Assembly (NCBI GenBank): GCA_031761405.1
Contig: JASEVX010000005.1
Span: 3,500,050 to 3,564,049, forward strand
Direction: 5' to 3'
From: Serripes groenlandicus
Lineage: Eukaryota; Mollusca; Bivalvia; Cardiida; Cardiidae
DNA: 64,000 nt
The notes below the pieces were generated by a model, which saw nothing but the letters and a program-made list of their open reading frames with translations, was not told the origin of the DNA and did not search any database. Positions 1 to 10,494 of the stretch are shown here, one piece after another; the first letter of the stretch is position 1, and the number at the start of each line of letters is the position of its first letter. The translations under genes were made by a program, and so were the position numbers.

Positions 1-225
1 CCAGTTTATTAGACAAAACAATCAAACATGATGTACGCGATATTTAACATTAATATAAAACGACATGTAAAACAATGTAAAACAGAATTTAGGCAAAGAA
101 GCCAAACACTACTATGTAATACTTAACATAAAGATAAACAATATCTGAGAAAATGCGGAACAGGATCTGTAAAAGAAATGCATGTGCAAAAGCACGATTG
201 TGCAAAAGCACGATTTAAGAAATAA

Positions 226-2625
226 TCATATTTTATTAAAAATATTAATTTCCCTAAGGAAATCAAATAGAAGTTCAGGTTTGACAGACTCAAAGAGCTG
301 ACGCATACTTTGAGCCCTGAAAAATCTATCACGTATTGGAGCGAAATCAGCACATTCCAGAAGAATTTGTTGTATTGAAAGTTGTGTAAAACATGGAATA
401 CACTGAGGTGCTTCCTCACCCTTCAGTAAGTACGCATGAGTTAACCATGTGTGCCCAATGCGTAAACGAGCAAGGACAATTTCTTCTCGGCGACAGGATC
501 TATAAGCCGGCAGCCACTCACCAAGTACTGACTTGATCGAGTGCAGTTTATTATTTACTTGCTCATTCCAATCACTTTGCCACTTATCGTGATGTAAAAC
601 ATTTATTAAAGGTTTAAAATCGGAATAAGGTATTTTAAAAGGTGAAATATCTTGTAAAAGAGCAGACTTTGCTGCCAAGTCAGCATGTTCATTACCGTGA
701 ATGCCCATATGACTGGGGATCCAGCAAAACACCACATGTGCTGTTGCACAAATACGCGATAACTTAGAAAGGAGGTTAACAACAATAGGGTTATCTATTT
801 TGTCATTCTGAAATGCCTGCATAGCAGACAATGAGTCAGTAAAAATAATATATCGCCAATAACCGTCGGATTCAATATGGTCCAAAGCCAAATGAATTGC
901 CTTTAACTCGGCAGAAAATATAGAAGCATTATTTGGCAACCGAAATGTTATCACATCGCCATCATGAACTGCAGCAGCAGCAGCCTTTTTTCCGTCCTTA
1001 GAACCATCTGTATAAATATGCTCAAAGTTATAATATGTATTTTTAATTTCCATATACTTGGATTTAAAAACAATAGGATCTGTGCAGGCCTTTTTATCAG
1101 TCGCAAGATCATAAATGAATGATGGACTATTTCGAGTCCAAGGTGGAGAATCTGAAATATCCTGCCTCGCGATGTCCTCAAGATCAACATCAAGCTTAGC
1201 GACTTCGGGACCGTAACGGATACCAAAAGGCGGTATTACCCGTTCCTTCTTTAAAAATAATTCCTTGTATAAAGGTTTAAAAACAACTCTATGAGTGGGA
1301 TTTGAAGGGTTAGACTTAAGTTTTAAAAGATACTGCATAGCCAGTTTTTGTCGACGTAAATATAAGGGTGGTTCATTGGCTTCTACATAGAGACTTTTGA
1401 CGGGCGAAGTTCGAAAAGCGCCCAGGGCTAGCCGTAAACCCTGATGGTGAATGGAATCAAGTGATGCAATGTATGATTTTCGTGCTGAGCCATAAACAAT
1501 ACATGCGTAGTCTAATTTAGATCGTATTAACGACCTGTAAAGTCTCAAGAGAACTTTACGGTCAGCTCCCCAGTCCATATGGGACACAACGCGCAACAGA
1601 TTTAAAGCCTTCTGGCATTTATTTTTAAGGTAATTTATATGAAGAACAAAAGTCAGTTTCGGATCGAATAATAGACCAAGGAATTTAAATTCAGACACAA
1701 CGTCAATACGAGTGCCATCTAGTGTTAAATCAGGATCTAGGTGGTGTTTACGAAGTTGACAAAACTGCATACATTTGGTCTTGCTTTTAGAGAATTTAAA
1801 GCCATTTTCGTTTGACCATTTTTGCAAATTATTCAAAACTTGTTGCAGTTGTCTTTCAATTGTATGCATATGTTTTGATCTGTAGCAAATACAGAAATCA
1901 TCAACATATAGAAAACATTCAACTCCAGGGTTAACATATTTGATAATGTTATTAATCTTTACACTAAAAAGTGTTACAGAAAGAATGCATCCCTGGGGAA
2001 CACCCATTTCCTGTTCATGTGGATCAGACAAAGTATCACCAACACGAACTTTAAACTGACGTTCATTTAAAAAAGCAGAAATGAAAAAAGCAAGGCGACC
2101 TCTTATTCCATAATCATAGAGGTCATTCATAATACCATATTTCCAGGTAGTGTCATATGCACTTTCTAAGTCAAAGAAGACGGAGACAACGTGTTCCTTT
2201 TTAATGAATGCTTCTCTGATAAAAGTTTCAAAACGAATCAAATGATCCATTGTGCTTCTATGTTTACGAAAACCAGACTGGAAAGTAGTAATAAGTTTGT
2301 TCTTTTCGAGAAACCAAACAAGTCTGTCGTTCACCATTCTTTCCATGGTTTTACATATACAGCTAGTTAAGGCTATAGGACGATAATTCCCAGGATTAGT
2401 TGTATCTTTACCAGGCTTGGGAATTGGAATAACGATGGCCTCTTTCCAAGATCTCGGGAGATTTCCCGTTCGCCAAACCTGATTATAGACGTCAAGTAAA
2501 CAAGAAAGGGATCGGAAAGGTAAATGCTTAATCAGTTGATAGTGTATATCATCTGAACCCGCAGCGGTATCATGGCACTTCTTTTGAGCCGATTTTAATT
2601 CTTTTAACGTAAAAGCTTTATTATA
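226..2625 (-). CDS. Retrotransposon ORF2, C-terminal part: reverse transcriptase and RNase H
   Basis: The frame is open from about 2,625. Before the internal Met at 2,346 lies typical RT sequence (SWKEAIVIPIPKPGKD, then NYRPIALTS). Counting from that Met (706 residues): FFDLESAYD with a catalytic Asp at 57-65, GVPQG at 115-119, and the active-site box YVDD at 147-150 (FLYVDDFCI, as in I elements). RNase H follows with D447 (YTDGS), E480 (SAELKAI), D504 (FTDSLSA) and D556 (GNEHADLAA), so all four acidic residues are present. Both catalytic cores look intact; only the upstream frameshift separates them from the endonuclease. Confidence 0.9.
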   Translation of the reverse strand, partial: YNKAFTLKELKSAQKKCHDTAAGSDDIHYQLIKHLPFRSLSCLLDVYNQVWRTGNLPRSWKEAIVIPIPKPGKDTTNPGNYRPIALTSCICKTMERMVNDRLVWFLEKNKLITTFQSGFRKHRSTMDHLIRFETFIREAFIKKEHVVSVFFDLESAYDTTWKYGIMNDLYDYGIRGRLAFFISAFLNERQFKVRVGDTLSDPHEQEMGVPQGCILSVTLFSVKINNIIKYVNPGVECFLYVDDFCICYRSKHMHTIERQLQQVLNNLQKWSNENGFKFSKSKTKCMQFCQLRKHHLDPDLTLDGTRIDVVSEFKFLGLLFDPKLTFVLHINYLKNKCQKALNLLRVVSHMDWGADRKVLLRLYRSLIRSKLDYACIVYGSARKSYIASLDSIHHQGLRLALGAFRTSPVKSLYVEANEPPLYLRRQKLAMQYLLKLKSNPSNPTHRVVFKPLYKELFLKKERVIPPFGIRYGPEVAKLDVDLEDIARQDISDSPPWTRNSPSFIYDLATDKKACTDPIVFKSKYMEIKNTYYNFEHIYTDGSKDGKKAAAAAVHDGDVITFRLPNNASIFSAELKAIHLALDHIESDGYWRYIIFTDSLSAMQAFQNDKIDNPIVVNLLSKLSRICATAHVVFCWIPSHMGIHGNEHADLAAKSALLQDISPFKIPYSDFKPLINVLHHDKWQSDWNEQVNNKLHSIKSVLGEWLPAYRSCRREEIVLARLRIGHTWLTHAYLLKGEEAPQCIPCFTQLSIQQILLECADFAPIRDRFFRAQSMRQLFESVKPELLFDFLREINIFNKI

Positions 2626-4070
2626 ACCTCTTCATTTTTCGATTTAAAGTTAATTTTCCGTTTCTCCCTCTGCTGTTGAAATTTTTGAAACTTTAGAGAA
2701 TAGTTTGAAGAGGACGACTTCTGTGCAAAGGAATCTGCCAACGTATCGGCAATATCCTTCTTTGAAGTAGCAACACCGTCCGAGGTGTTCAGATGATTCA
2801 CACTAAGCGAACTGCTCTTTCCTTTGATTTTCCTTATCATGTCCCATGTCTTTTTGACAGACGATCTAGAATTTAATCTAGATACATACTGTCTCCAAGA
2901 CGCACGTTTACTGTGCTTAATAGTTTTACGAGCTTTTGCTCTAGCTATTTTAAAGTATACATGATTTTGATGGGTTGGCCTCAGGTTAAACTGCCTTAAA
3001 GCCGATTTGCGTGTTCCTATAGCCTTTTTGCAATCTTCATCAAACCAAGGTTTGCGAGGGTGCTTTGGATTTGTCGAAGTTTGGGGAATTGCCTCTTTAG
3101 CAGCCTGATACATTAAAGATGTAAATAGTTGTGTAGGGTCATCACATTCCAAGAAAGCATCCAGATTAATGGAACGTTCACATCGCATCTGGAATAAATT
3201 CCAGTTCGCTTTGTGGAGCCTCCATCGTCTCGGTCGCCCCTGGACAGATGGCCCGGTTTCAGTGATAATTATAGGGAAATGATCACTTCCATGAAGGTCG
3301 TCTTCCACCTTCCACTTAAAGTCAACAAATATATCAGGACTACAAATAGAAAGATCAAGAGATGAGTAAGAACCAGTAGCAGGATGCAGATAGGTGTGAG
3401 ATTTATTATTCAAAATACAAAGGTCATGTTTAAAAATAAAATCTTCTAATATTTGGCCTTTGTTATTGGTGTCACTACATCCCCACAACTTATTGTGTGA
3501 ATTGAAGTCACCAACTATCATAAAAGGTGTCGGAAGCTGACTGACAAGCTCAACCATCTTGTCGGTATCAAGAGGCTGACTTGGCGGAAGATACAAAGAA
3601 CATAGGGTAATTGTTTTGCTCAATGAAATTCTTACCGCAGTTGTCTGCAGAGTTGTAGTAAGTGAGACTAAGCTATGGGGAACAGAGTTGTTAACACATA
3701 TTGCTACCCCACCACAAGCTCGAGCACTTGCGTCGGAAGTTTTATGATAACATGAATGATATTTAAGAGAAAGACTATCATTATCTTTTAAAAATGTTTC
3801 TTGTAAGCATAAAGCTACTGGTTTCTTTTCATTAACTAATTGAGACAATTCTTCAAAATTGGCTTTAAATCCACGACAGTTCACTGGATTATGGAATTCA
3901 TTTCGATACAGGTTCACAAATTTCGATTTCAGGTATCGCATTATGCCAGGAATCAATGTTTTGATTCCAGTCATCTGTTGTACCCGACCATGGACTAGGA
4001 GGCTCAGTTTCCTGTGTCTCCATGTCATCCAATGTCTGATAACGATTTGTAATTTTAGGTTTAGAGTCAC
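2604..4070 (-). CDS. Retrotransposon ORF2, N-terminal part: AP-type endonuclease
   Basis: 488 residues. The exonuclease-endonuclease-phosphatase fold is recognisable from LCLQETF (metal-binding Glu), the GGVAI strand, IVGDFNSHNKLWG (catalytic Asp-Asn), a SSLDLSI segment and the terminal GSDHFPI motif (catalytic Asp-His). This domain nicks target DNA to prime reverse transcription. A linker of about 200 basic residues follows and leads into the RT domain. The frame ends early at a stop created by a single-base deletion near 2,625; the next frame continues directly into RT. The Met at 4,070 overlaps ORF1, and a more likely ORF2 start is the Met near 3,942, just before the endonuclease fold. Confidence 0.85.
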   Translation of the reverse strand: MTLNLKLQIVIRHWMTWRHRKLSLLVHGRVQQMTGIKTLIPGIMRYLKSKFVNLYRNEFHNPVNCRGFKANFEELSQLVNEKKPVALCLQETFLKDNDSLSLKYHSCYHKTSDASARACGGVAICVNNSVPHSLVSLTTTLQTTAVRISLSKTITLCSLYLPPSQPLDTDKMVELVSQLPTPFMIVGDFNSHNKLWGCSDTNNKGQILEDFIFKHDLCILNNKSHTYLHPATGSYSSLDLSICSPDIFVDFKWKVEDDLHGSDHFPIIITETGPSVQGRPRRWRLHKANWNLFQMRCERSINLDAFLECDDPTQLFTSLMYQAAKEAIPQTSTNPKHPRKPWFDEDCKKAIGTRKSALRQFNLRPTHQNHVYFKIARAKARKTIKHSKRASWRQYVSRLNSRSSVKKTWDMIRKIKGKSSSLSVNHLNTSDGVATSKKDIADTLADSFAQKSSSSNYSLKFQKFQQQREKRKINFKSKNEEVIIKLLR

Positions 4071-5424
4071 TAGCTCTATCTAATTGGACCTTATTTTTTT
4101 TAGTTTTTTGTTTCTCGAAGCCTTCAGAATCGGGCTTTGAGTGTAATTTTAACTTTGGTTTGTTTTGTTGGTTTGGTTTAAGTGAAATAATTGAAGATTT
4201 TTTCGTATCAGGTGATTTACTTGTATGGTTTGAATTATTTTTTACAACTTTAGAAGATTCCTTTCCTTTTGAAGAATCAACTTCCCCGGAAGAGGACCCA
4301 ATCCCTCCAGGAGAAGACTCAATCTCTCCAGAAGAAGATAATTTAATTTCTCTAGGAGAAGACTCAACCTCTCCAGGAGAAGGTGACCTAATTTCTTTAG
4401 AAGACTCAATTTGTTGAGAAGAAGACTCATTTTCTTTCGAAGAAGATGCAGTATTGCTACAGGTGTCTTTGTTCATTGATGGTAATGAAGAAAGGATAGA
4501 AGTAGAGGGCTGTTCATTTGACATAATTGCTTTTAACTGTAAACTGATGTCAGGAAACTTTTGAGATAGAATCTTCAAAAGGCAATGGCATGTAGTACAT
4601 TCTTGTGAGGGTGGCGGTGTATTGACAACAGGCCTGATAGTAGTTGGTCCTGAGTTGTTTTTGGTGACATTAGCATATGAAACAGTCAAATTGAATCGGG
4701 TTTCAACAATTTTCTTCGCCTCAGGAAAAGAAAGACCTTCTTTACACTTGACGGTAACAATCTCCTTCTCCCGTTTCCACACAAGGCAGGAGCGGGAGGT
4801 AGAATATTGCTCACCACCACAGTTTGAACATTTAAGTGTATTTTTACATTCAGTTACATCTGCATCATGTTCTGAACATAATGCAGTGCAACGACGGCAA
4901 ACCTTTTCTTCTGTAGTTTTTCGGCATTTTGATTCATGATGCCCATACTTATAACAGGTGTAACATTGCAATGGGTTAGGGATGTACATGTCAACAGGGA
5001 CATTCAAGTATCCAACTTTAAGGGATCTTGGCAAAATAGCTGTATTGAATGTTAGCACCAAGGTGTTTGTTGGTCTCCTGACACTGTCCCTGTAGGAAGT
5101 CATCCTTCTGACATGGACGACCAGTTGGCCGGCCAGTTCAGAAGCAATTTCCTCCTCAGAAACTCCTGCAAGATCTGGGCATCTTATAATTCCTTTTGAA
5201 GTATTTAAAGTGTTATGGGCGGAGCATTTGGCAGAGATATTGAAAAAGGTTTTTAATTTTAAGAGGTTGTCTGCATGTGCTTTCTTCTCAACTTCAATGA
5301 GGAGAGCACCTGATTTCAATTTTTTAACAGACTTAGGTAAACCAGCAAGAGAAAGAAGGCATTTCTGAATGACGAAAGGTGAAAGGGAAGTTATAGCTTG
5401 TTCAGGCAAATTTGATTCAATCAA
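3898..5424 (-). CDS. Retrotransposon ORF1, gag-like nucleic-acid-binding protein
   Basis: 508 residues. Three cysteine-rich clusters lie near residues 155-225: a CX2CX4HX4C zinc knuckle (CYTCYKYGHHESKC), a second cluster (CRRC...C), and CSNCGGEQYSTSRSC followed by the WKREKEI motif common in I/Jockey-type ORF1 proteins. The C-terminal half is rich in Ser, Glu and Lys, with repeated SSPGEIESS-like stretches, and is probably disordered. ORF1 proteins of this family coat the element RNA and carry it to the nucleus. The end overlaps the start of the endonuclease frame (to 4,070), the usual LINE arrangement. The start Met is the first in the frame; no upstream alternative was judged better. Confidence 0.85.
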   Translation of the reverse strand: MIESNLPEQAITSLSPFVIQKCLLSLAGLPKSVKKLKSGALLIEVEKKAHADNLLKLKTFFNISAKCSAHNTLNTSKGIIRCPDLAGVSEEEIASELAGQLVVHVRRMTSYRDSVRRPTNTLVLTFNTAILPRSLKVGYLNVPVDMYIPNPLQCYTCYKYGHHESKCRKTTEEKVCRRCTALCSEHDADVTECKNTLKCSNCGGEQYSTSRSCLVWKREKEIVTVKCKEGLSFPEAKKIVETRFNLTVSYANVTKNNSGPTTIRPVVNTPPPSQECTTCHCLLKILSQKFPDISLQLKAIMSNEQPSTSILSSLPSMNKDTCSNTASSSKENESSSQQIESSKEIRSPSPGEVESSPREIKLSSSGEIESSPGGIGSSSGEVDSSKGKESSKVVKNNSNHTSKSPDTKKSSIISLKPNQQNKPKLKLHSKPDSEGFEKQKTKKNKVQLDRASDSKPKITNRYQTLDDMETQETEPPSPWSGTTDDWNQNIDSWHNAIPEIEICEPVSK

Positions 5425-6601
5425 TAAGAATCGGGGGAATGAAGGGTTTGAAGTGTTGCCATTTGGTTTGTCGATATCGGAGTCCCGAGTCCATTTCAGT
5501 ACGTGTGCGTTTTTTGGTTTGAGGATCCATATCCAAGTTTTTATTTTTCGTCAACCGCGGCCCCCACCCGCCACGGAGTCCAACAAGGGAACACGATATA
5601 TGGAGCGGAAATCCAGCTCCTCGTGTCAGGGGTCCACAGATGGTATAACTAGATACCGCAAATAAGTTAGCGCGACAAGGAAGAACATGGATGTGTCCCC
5701 CATATCAGGGATCCGCCATGCAAGTCAGTGCCCCCGACCAAAACATCCGCGCCACCCAATTAGCCCATTAGCCTATAAAAGACGAGGCACAATAAACTGT
5801 AAACTTTATGCAAATTAAATATGACACATATAATATAAAGTTGGTGTATATAAAATGAAAGAAACGATCGGATGGAATATTTTCAAGTGAAAAAAAACAA
5901 ACTTATACGTAGATACATGCACAGATATTTATGACATTTTAACACCATTACAGTTAACATACATGTATTTGTAAGAAAAGAAAAAGTGTGCCTAAATCTA
6001 ATATATGACCAGCCGTTTGCACTAGATCGGGCTCATCTAGGCTCCCGTTTACACCGAAGCAGAGGCCAAAGCAGTGTGTTGGAAAGCCGGAGATCCCTGC
6101 GCTTCCCTCAACTGCCAGGATCCTCGTTTCCTGCTTACGAGTATCCACCCACGGCAAACAGGCGGGTCCATTAGGGGACTTCTACCCCTTGTAGGACGGA
6201 CAGCCGGCGTATTCTAACCCCCACCGGCAGGGGGAGTTTGTGAAGAATAACTGTGGAATATCAATTATTTTTTACCTCGACCTAGCTGTCAACATTTGTC
6301 TATCTATTCTGACAGCAAATAGGAAAATCAATTTTTGAAAAAATATTATTCTTGAGAAAAAATCAAATCGACCTATTTATGTACGTGGAATCAAAAGATG
6401 GATACCATATTCGACCCATTAACTGTATATGCTCCTAACAGAAGTCGTAATGTTCGACAACTCTCGCCGAAATTATATTTTCAACCAATCGATAGTCCGC
6501 ATCTTTGGAAATAATAAGCAAACGACCAATCGTATTTCTTGTTGTATTTTGAAATTATTGACGCGAAAACGGTACTTTCAGGAAATGGGTCGAAAATAAA
6601 A
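5425..6601. other. Flank of retrotransposon copy A, no gene recognised
   Basis: No coding signal was found. About 6,010-6,240 is noticeably GC-rich compared with its surroundings and could be part of the element's 5' UTR or another repeat. This is unproven. Confidence 0.3.
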
Positions 6602-7305
6602 ATGTCTCGCAGAATTTTAACCGTAGCGGATGCTGCTCGGGTTCGAGAGCTTGATGCAGGATAAGAATAAGTTTGTTTGGAGTTGGGTTGATCGTGAAAT
6701 CGACATAAAGAATGTGTCAAGGAAATTTAAACTTTCCGAGTTCATATGGCAAGCTTCTGCCAGCACAGCAGCCGGCCCTCAGACAGGAAAGACTGAATCT
6801 GGTTTCAAACCTATGATCAACATGATGAATCGTGAAGGTATTTATATTTTGAATGTTGTGTTGTTGTTTATAAACCTTATGGGAATTGGGTCGGTATTAT
6901 CTTTATAAAATGCCATTCCCCCACCCTTTTCCATTTTCTGTCTTCATCCCCACTTTCAAATGGCCTTAAGTGTTTAAAAGAAATATAAAAAAAGCATAAA
7001 ATATAGGGGAACCCCTTCCCGATTTTTCAATCTTGACAATATACAGGGACCCCTGCCCAATTTTTATAGAATACAGGGAACCCACTGCCCTATATTTGTT
7101 GCATATAGTGGTCCGAGTTAATTGGAGGTCAACTATGTGAAGGAAAAATAACAATGTAATGGGGAATCTATATCAAATTATTATATTTTGTTTTTCAGAG
7201 TATGGTGCTTCGAGTTGTTGCAGAGCAAGTTTCAATTACAAAGAACAGACTGAAACACTAGATGCCCAGAAGCAACATGTCAAAGCATTTATACAGTCTT
7301 CTTGA
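6602..7305 (+). CDS. Small two-exon gene, function unknown
   Basis: Exon 1 runs to 6838 (...MINMMNRE) with donor G|GTATTT. A strong pyrimidine tract and TTTTTCAG end at 7198, and exon 2 (7199-7305) joins in phase as E-YGASSCC...AFIQSS-stop. AATAAA-like signals lie downstream (7,474 and 7,523). The C-terminal ~100 residues form one frame starting at the Met codon at 6,630. A better-placed ATG at 6,602 (AAAATGTC context) opens MSRRILTVADAARV in another frame that stops after 20 codons. Either this is an upstream ORF or a one-base indel near 6,655 separates the two parts. The protein is basic to neutral with no signal peptide or membrane segment. I do not recognise the family. Confidence 0.45.
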
Positions 7306-7800
7306 CTCTGTGACCTTGACATAGAGTTACGAGTCTTGTATGGGACACATCTACATATTATTATAGTGATAATATTTACCAAGTATCGTGAATATATATA
7401 TAACAATAACTTGTGAAGTTATACCACTGACAAGGTATGAATCACCTCACTGAGTAGTGACTACTGTAAACAAATAAATGTAGCTTATAATGATAAATGT
7501 TTGATGTCAATTTTTTTTTTGAATAAAACTATATATTTTTGGGAATTTTTTTGTTGAAATTTGTTGTATTAATTCCCAAAAATAAAACCATAGAATAGAA
7601 AATTAAGCCCTCTTAAACACTCAAAATCCAAAAGCTTCGGGCGGCTCTGCACCCCCAGCCAGAGCTTTTCCCTGGACCCACCAAGGGGCCTTAAGCCCCC
7701 CCCCCCCCCCCCCCCCGGCAGTATTTCAGCTGTTTTCAATAAAAGCTGTTCTCATCCCTGGTTAATAAACTATAAAAAATGTAAACTGTTCAGTTTTAGA
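7306..7800. other. 3' flank with a 21-base poly-C run
   Basis: AT-rich sequence with candidate polyadenylation signals for the upstream gene, then a C homopolymer at 7,696-7,716. No gene is seen. Confidence 0.5.
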
Positions 7801-7802
7801 AC

Positions 7803-7930
7803 TGGCCTGGTAGCGTAGTGGATATCGCATTGGACTGTGAATCCGGAGGTCCTGGGTTCGAGCCTCGGTGGCAGCACCACTGCAGTATACAGGCTATGTC
7901 CTTTGGCAAGGCACTTCCCTCTAGCCACGT
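7803..7930 (+). mobile_element. tRNA-derived SINE, 5' part
   Basis: An RNA polymerase III box A-like TAGCGTAGTGG is followed about 40 bp later by a box B-like GGTTCGAGCC inside a tRNA-like arm. The sequence then continues GCAGCACCACTGCAGTATAC and a GGCAAGGCACTTC block. The same order occurs in reverse at 10,495-10,656, so this is a dispersed family rather than a tRNA gene. Confidence 0.75.
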
Positions 7931-8769
7931 TCGTCGAATGGGGATGTTAACCATGCGGTCCCGTGTATCGGAGTCTATCCTCTAGGCACGTAGAACCATA
8001 GAAATTTGAAAGTGGATTTCCTGTGTATCCTTCCCCTCTCTCTGGGGCAACCCAATATAACCATAGCTGTCGAGTATCCATAAGTTGTGGGGTTTGTCAT
8101 ATTTAAACAGGAAATGACATCACACTGACAGGAAGTGGAAGAACATGTGCTTTCTGGTTTAATGAAGAGTAATTTAAAAATGCATTTATTCATTGTCAGT
8201 TATCCTGTCTACATTTGGATTTTAAATACCATGCCTGCTAATGAGTACCATATTCATGAATATGACAATGGGTTTTTGTTTTGCTTTAAGACTCAACGCT
8301 TGTTTTCTTATGTAAAAACTCAGTTAAGACCCAATGGAATATTTTATACACGTCCAGAAAAATGGTAAAGGTAAATATTTTACAGTTATTGCCTTTTGGA
8401 TTACATATTAGATTTTGAACCATTGCTTATATAATTTAAGCATTTTACAAGTGGCATCTAAAAAAACAAAGTTCAAATTATCTTTTGGGGTTTGACACAA
8501 AATTTGCCCAGCTTGGACCCCAACATATGAAATTTACACATGTCTATTCATTTATTTGATGGCCTAGATTTACACAATAAGCAAACATTGAAAACTCTTA
8601 TTTCTCTTCTACATATATATTGTGTTTGATATAGGTTGAATGCAGCAACCTCAACTACTTGAACTTCTACAATTGACCGCTAAATGCGCCCACAACTTTG
8701 ACTACCGGTAGTTTAGTGTTTTTTAAAAAGAATTTATATTGACGGATTCATGAGTTTCATCGATTAAAT
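7931..8769. other. No gene recognised
   Basis: Possibly contains the rest of the SINE up to about 8,000. The remainder is AT-rich sequence without a convincing exon; the short open frames lack splice or codon support. Confidence 0.4.
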
Positions 8770-8815
8770 TGGGCCTAAAAAAAGAGGTTTGTTTCTGGTT
8801 ACATGCCCAAATTAT
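8770..8815. mobile_element. Fragment of GGCCTAAAAA MITE end
   Basis: GGGCCTAAAAAAAGAGGTTTG, then CTGGTTACATGCCCAAA, matches the terminal inverted repeat of the complete MITE at 9,010-9,303. No second end is attached. Confidence 0.6.
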
Positions 8816-8839
8816 CCTACACAAAATAATTTGAAAATT

Positions 8840-8950
8840 TCTTAAAAGGATGTGGGTAAACATATGAAGAAAACCATACCCTCGAGTACATTCATGAATT
8901 TTTCACAAAATGTTGCTTAATTTAATTACTTTACAAAATCACAAATATCT
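8840..8950. repeat. Inverted repeat arm, partner at 9,578-9,690
   Basis: The arm contains CATATGAAGAAAACC and CCCTCGAGTACATTCATGAA, then TTACAAAATCACAAA. Its near-reverse complement (roughly 85% by eye) lies at 9,578-9,690, so the two arms enclose the MITE at 9,010-9,303. Confidence 0.75.
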
Positions 8951-9009
8951 AAGGTAATTTTACATAGGTTATAGGCAATGACTTGAGGTTCGCCAGATAT
9001 GCCATATAA

Positions 9010-9303
9010 GGCCTAAAAAAAAAAGAGGTTTGTTTCTGGTTACCCGACCGTTTTACCGCCGACCGTAAAGTTTTTATGGACCTCCGAAAAAGTCAAGGTG
9101 CCCTTCCAAAAAAAATTAATTTAATTTTACATATCACTTCTCATTCATGGGATCTAATTTGTCTTCCAAAACGTGATGTGGTATTGCAGTTTTTATGCAT
9201 AATAAAAGTAAATATTTATGATTAAAAAAAAGGCCTACCTACCGACCCATTCTTTTTTGGGCATGTAATTGTAACCAGACACAAACCTAATTATTTTTAG
9301 GCC
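9010..9303. mobile_element. Harbinger-like MITE, 294 bp
   Basis: The element begins GGCCTAAAAA and ends TTTTTAGGCC. Subterminal sequence AGGTTTGTTTCTGGTTAC is inverted at the other end (GTAACCAGACACAAACCT). A TAA trinucleotide flanks each side. A 3-bp TWA target duplication with GG-starting ends is the signature of PIF/Harbinger transposition. No coding sequence is present, so it is non-autonomous. Confidence 0.75.
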
Positions 9304-9577
9304 TAATTAAACTTTTAGAAACAAAAATGTGAGAAAATGACGAGAGATAAATAAACGTCTTTATAAAGCATTTGACCTAACAGGAATTTTTCAATTATGT
9401 ATGAACCTGAAACTATATATACATAATTAACACTTTTATAAATCATTTTGATAAAAAAAAATATTAATATGGAAAAAAGAGGAGTTTGGTATGACCATAT
9501 GTCATTTTTACCGAAACGACCCACCATACTTATGTGCCAGAAACCGGTCTTGGGACTCTGTATTTAACTTATTATTT

Positions 9578-9690
9578 TGTGATTTTGTAAAGTAGACACA
9601 ATAAGCTACATTTTGTAAAAAATTCATGAATGTACTCGAGGGTACAGTTTTCTTCATATGTTTGCCCACGTCCTTTATAAAATGTATTGA
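9578..9690. repeat. Inverted repeat arm, partner at 8,840-8,950
   Basis: Reverse-complementary to the arm at 8,840-8,950, including the shared core TTCATGAATGTACTCGAGGG. It begins about 275 bp after the intervening MITE. Confidence 0.75.
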
Positions 9691-9783
9691 CCCGGCTGGG
9701 ATCATTTCCGGATCAGGCTTAAACATAAAAACTAAAATTTCTTAAACAATGATGAAGACATTTATTCCAACCATAGACTAGTC

Positions 9784-9840
9784 CATTTATGTAGCCTTAC
9801 ATATTTATGTAGCATTACATATTTATGTAGCATTACATAT
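9784..9840. repeat. 18-bp tandem repeat, three copies
   Basis: TTTATGTAGCATTACATA is repeated three times with one substitution in the first copy. Confidence 0.85.
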
Positions 9841-10494
9841 GACAGTACTATTATAAAAAAAATAACTTCTCTTTTCTCTTAATTTTCTTCAGTTTTGTTA
9901 GAATTATATCCCTTTTTCAGATTTTTATGATACATACATGTATAATATTTGAAGTCCGGGTTTCTTTTGGCCAAAATATAAGGCGTTGTTAGGTAGCTTC
10001 CACCCTGTGAAAAGTATGTTTTTTCCCCCCATTTTAAAAAACAATCCCCCCTCCAACGAAATTTTCATCTTCCAAATTCAGTAATAAAAATTAATGACAA
10101 AATGACCTAAAAATATGCCCAGAACTGCCTCAGAAGCCACCTCCTGCAATGTAAATTTTAAAAAATTCCAGGGGGAGGCCCTGTGTTCACCCCCTATGGT
10201 GCTCAAATTATTCCCCCCAGGACAAAAAAAAAATTCCCTACCTAAGGGTAGTGACCCCCTTCCCCAAAAAGCCAAAAGAAACCCTGGAAGTCCTTAAAAA
10301 TTATGTTCTATTTAATGCAAAAATTTAAATAAAAAAAGGTGGAATTGCTTTCTAATGCTCTACATTATTGCGCCAATACATGAAAGTAAACATGTTAGTG
10401 TGACTTCACTTACAAAAATCAAAGAAAAATATCGATGTCAAAAAAATGTTTCTATATGCACTAGAAACAAAGTATTAACCCTAAATATATAGAA
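9841..10494. other. No gene recognised
   Basis: AT-rich sequence with several C and A homopolymers. No supported exon or mobile element end is visible. Confidence 0.4.

Larger units (their letters stand above)
1..5424 (-). mobile_element. I-clade-like non-LTR retrotransposon, near full length (copy A)
   Basis: On the minus strand, in order: a gag-like ORF1 with zinc knuckles, an apurinic-type endonuclease, a reverse transcriptase and an RNase H domain. That order, with RNase H after RT, is typical of I-clade (I/Nimb-type) LINEs. The 3' end lies to the left. Positions 1-225 match the 3' UTR of copy B at 55,231-55,440, but the terminal CATT-repeat tail seen there falls outside the window. The 5' boundary beyond ORF1 was not resolved. 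One single-base frameshift near 2,625 splits ORF2; otherwise the reading frames are long and open, so the insertion is fairly young. Confidence 0.9.

Noticed and set aside
1..5424. LTR retrotransposon or retroviral origin for the RT segment
   Set aside because: No LTRs, protease or integrase; AP endonuclease, YVDD RT and C-terminal RNase H order is that of an I-clade LINE.
7803..7875. tRNA gene
   Set aside because: The same sequence with the same non-tRNA downstream block occurs reversed at 10.5 kb, so it is a SINE family.
10115..10297. Open frames around C-rich stretches at 10.1-10.3 kb
   Set aside because: Overlapping frames on both strands, low complexity, no splice signals.
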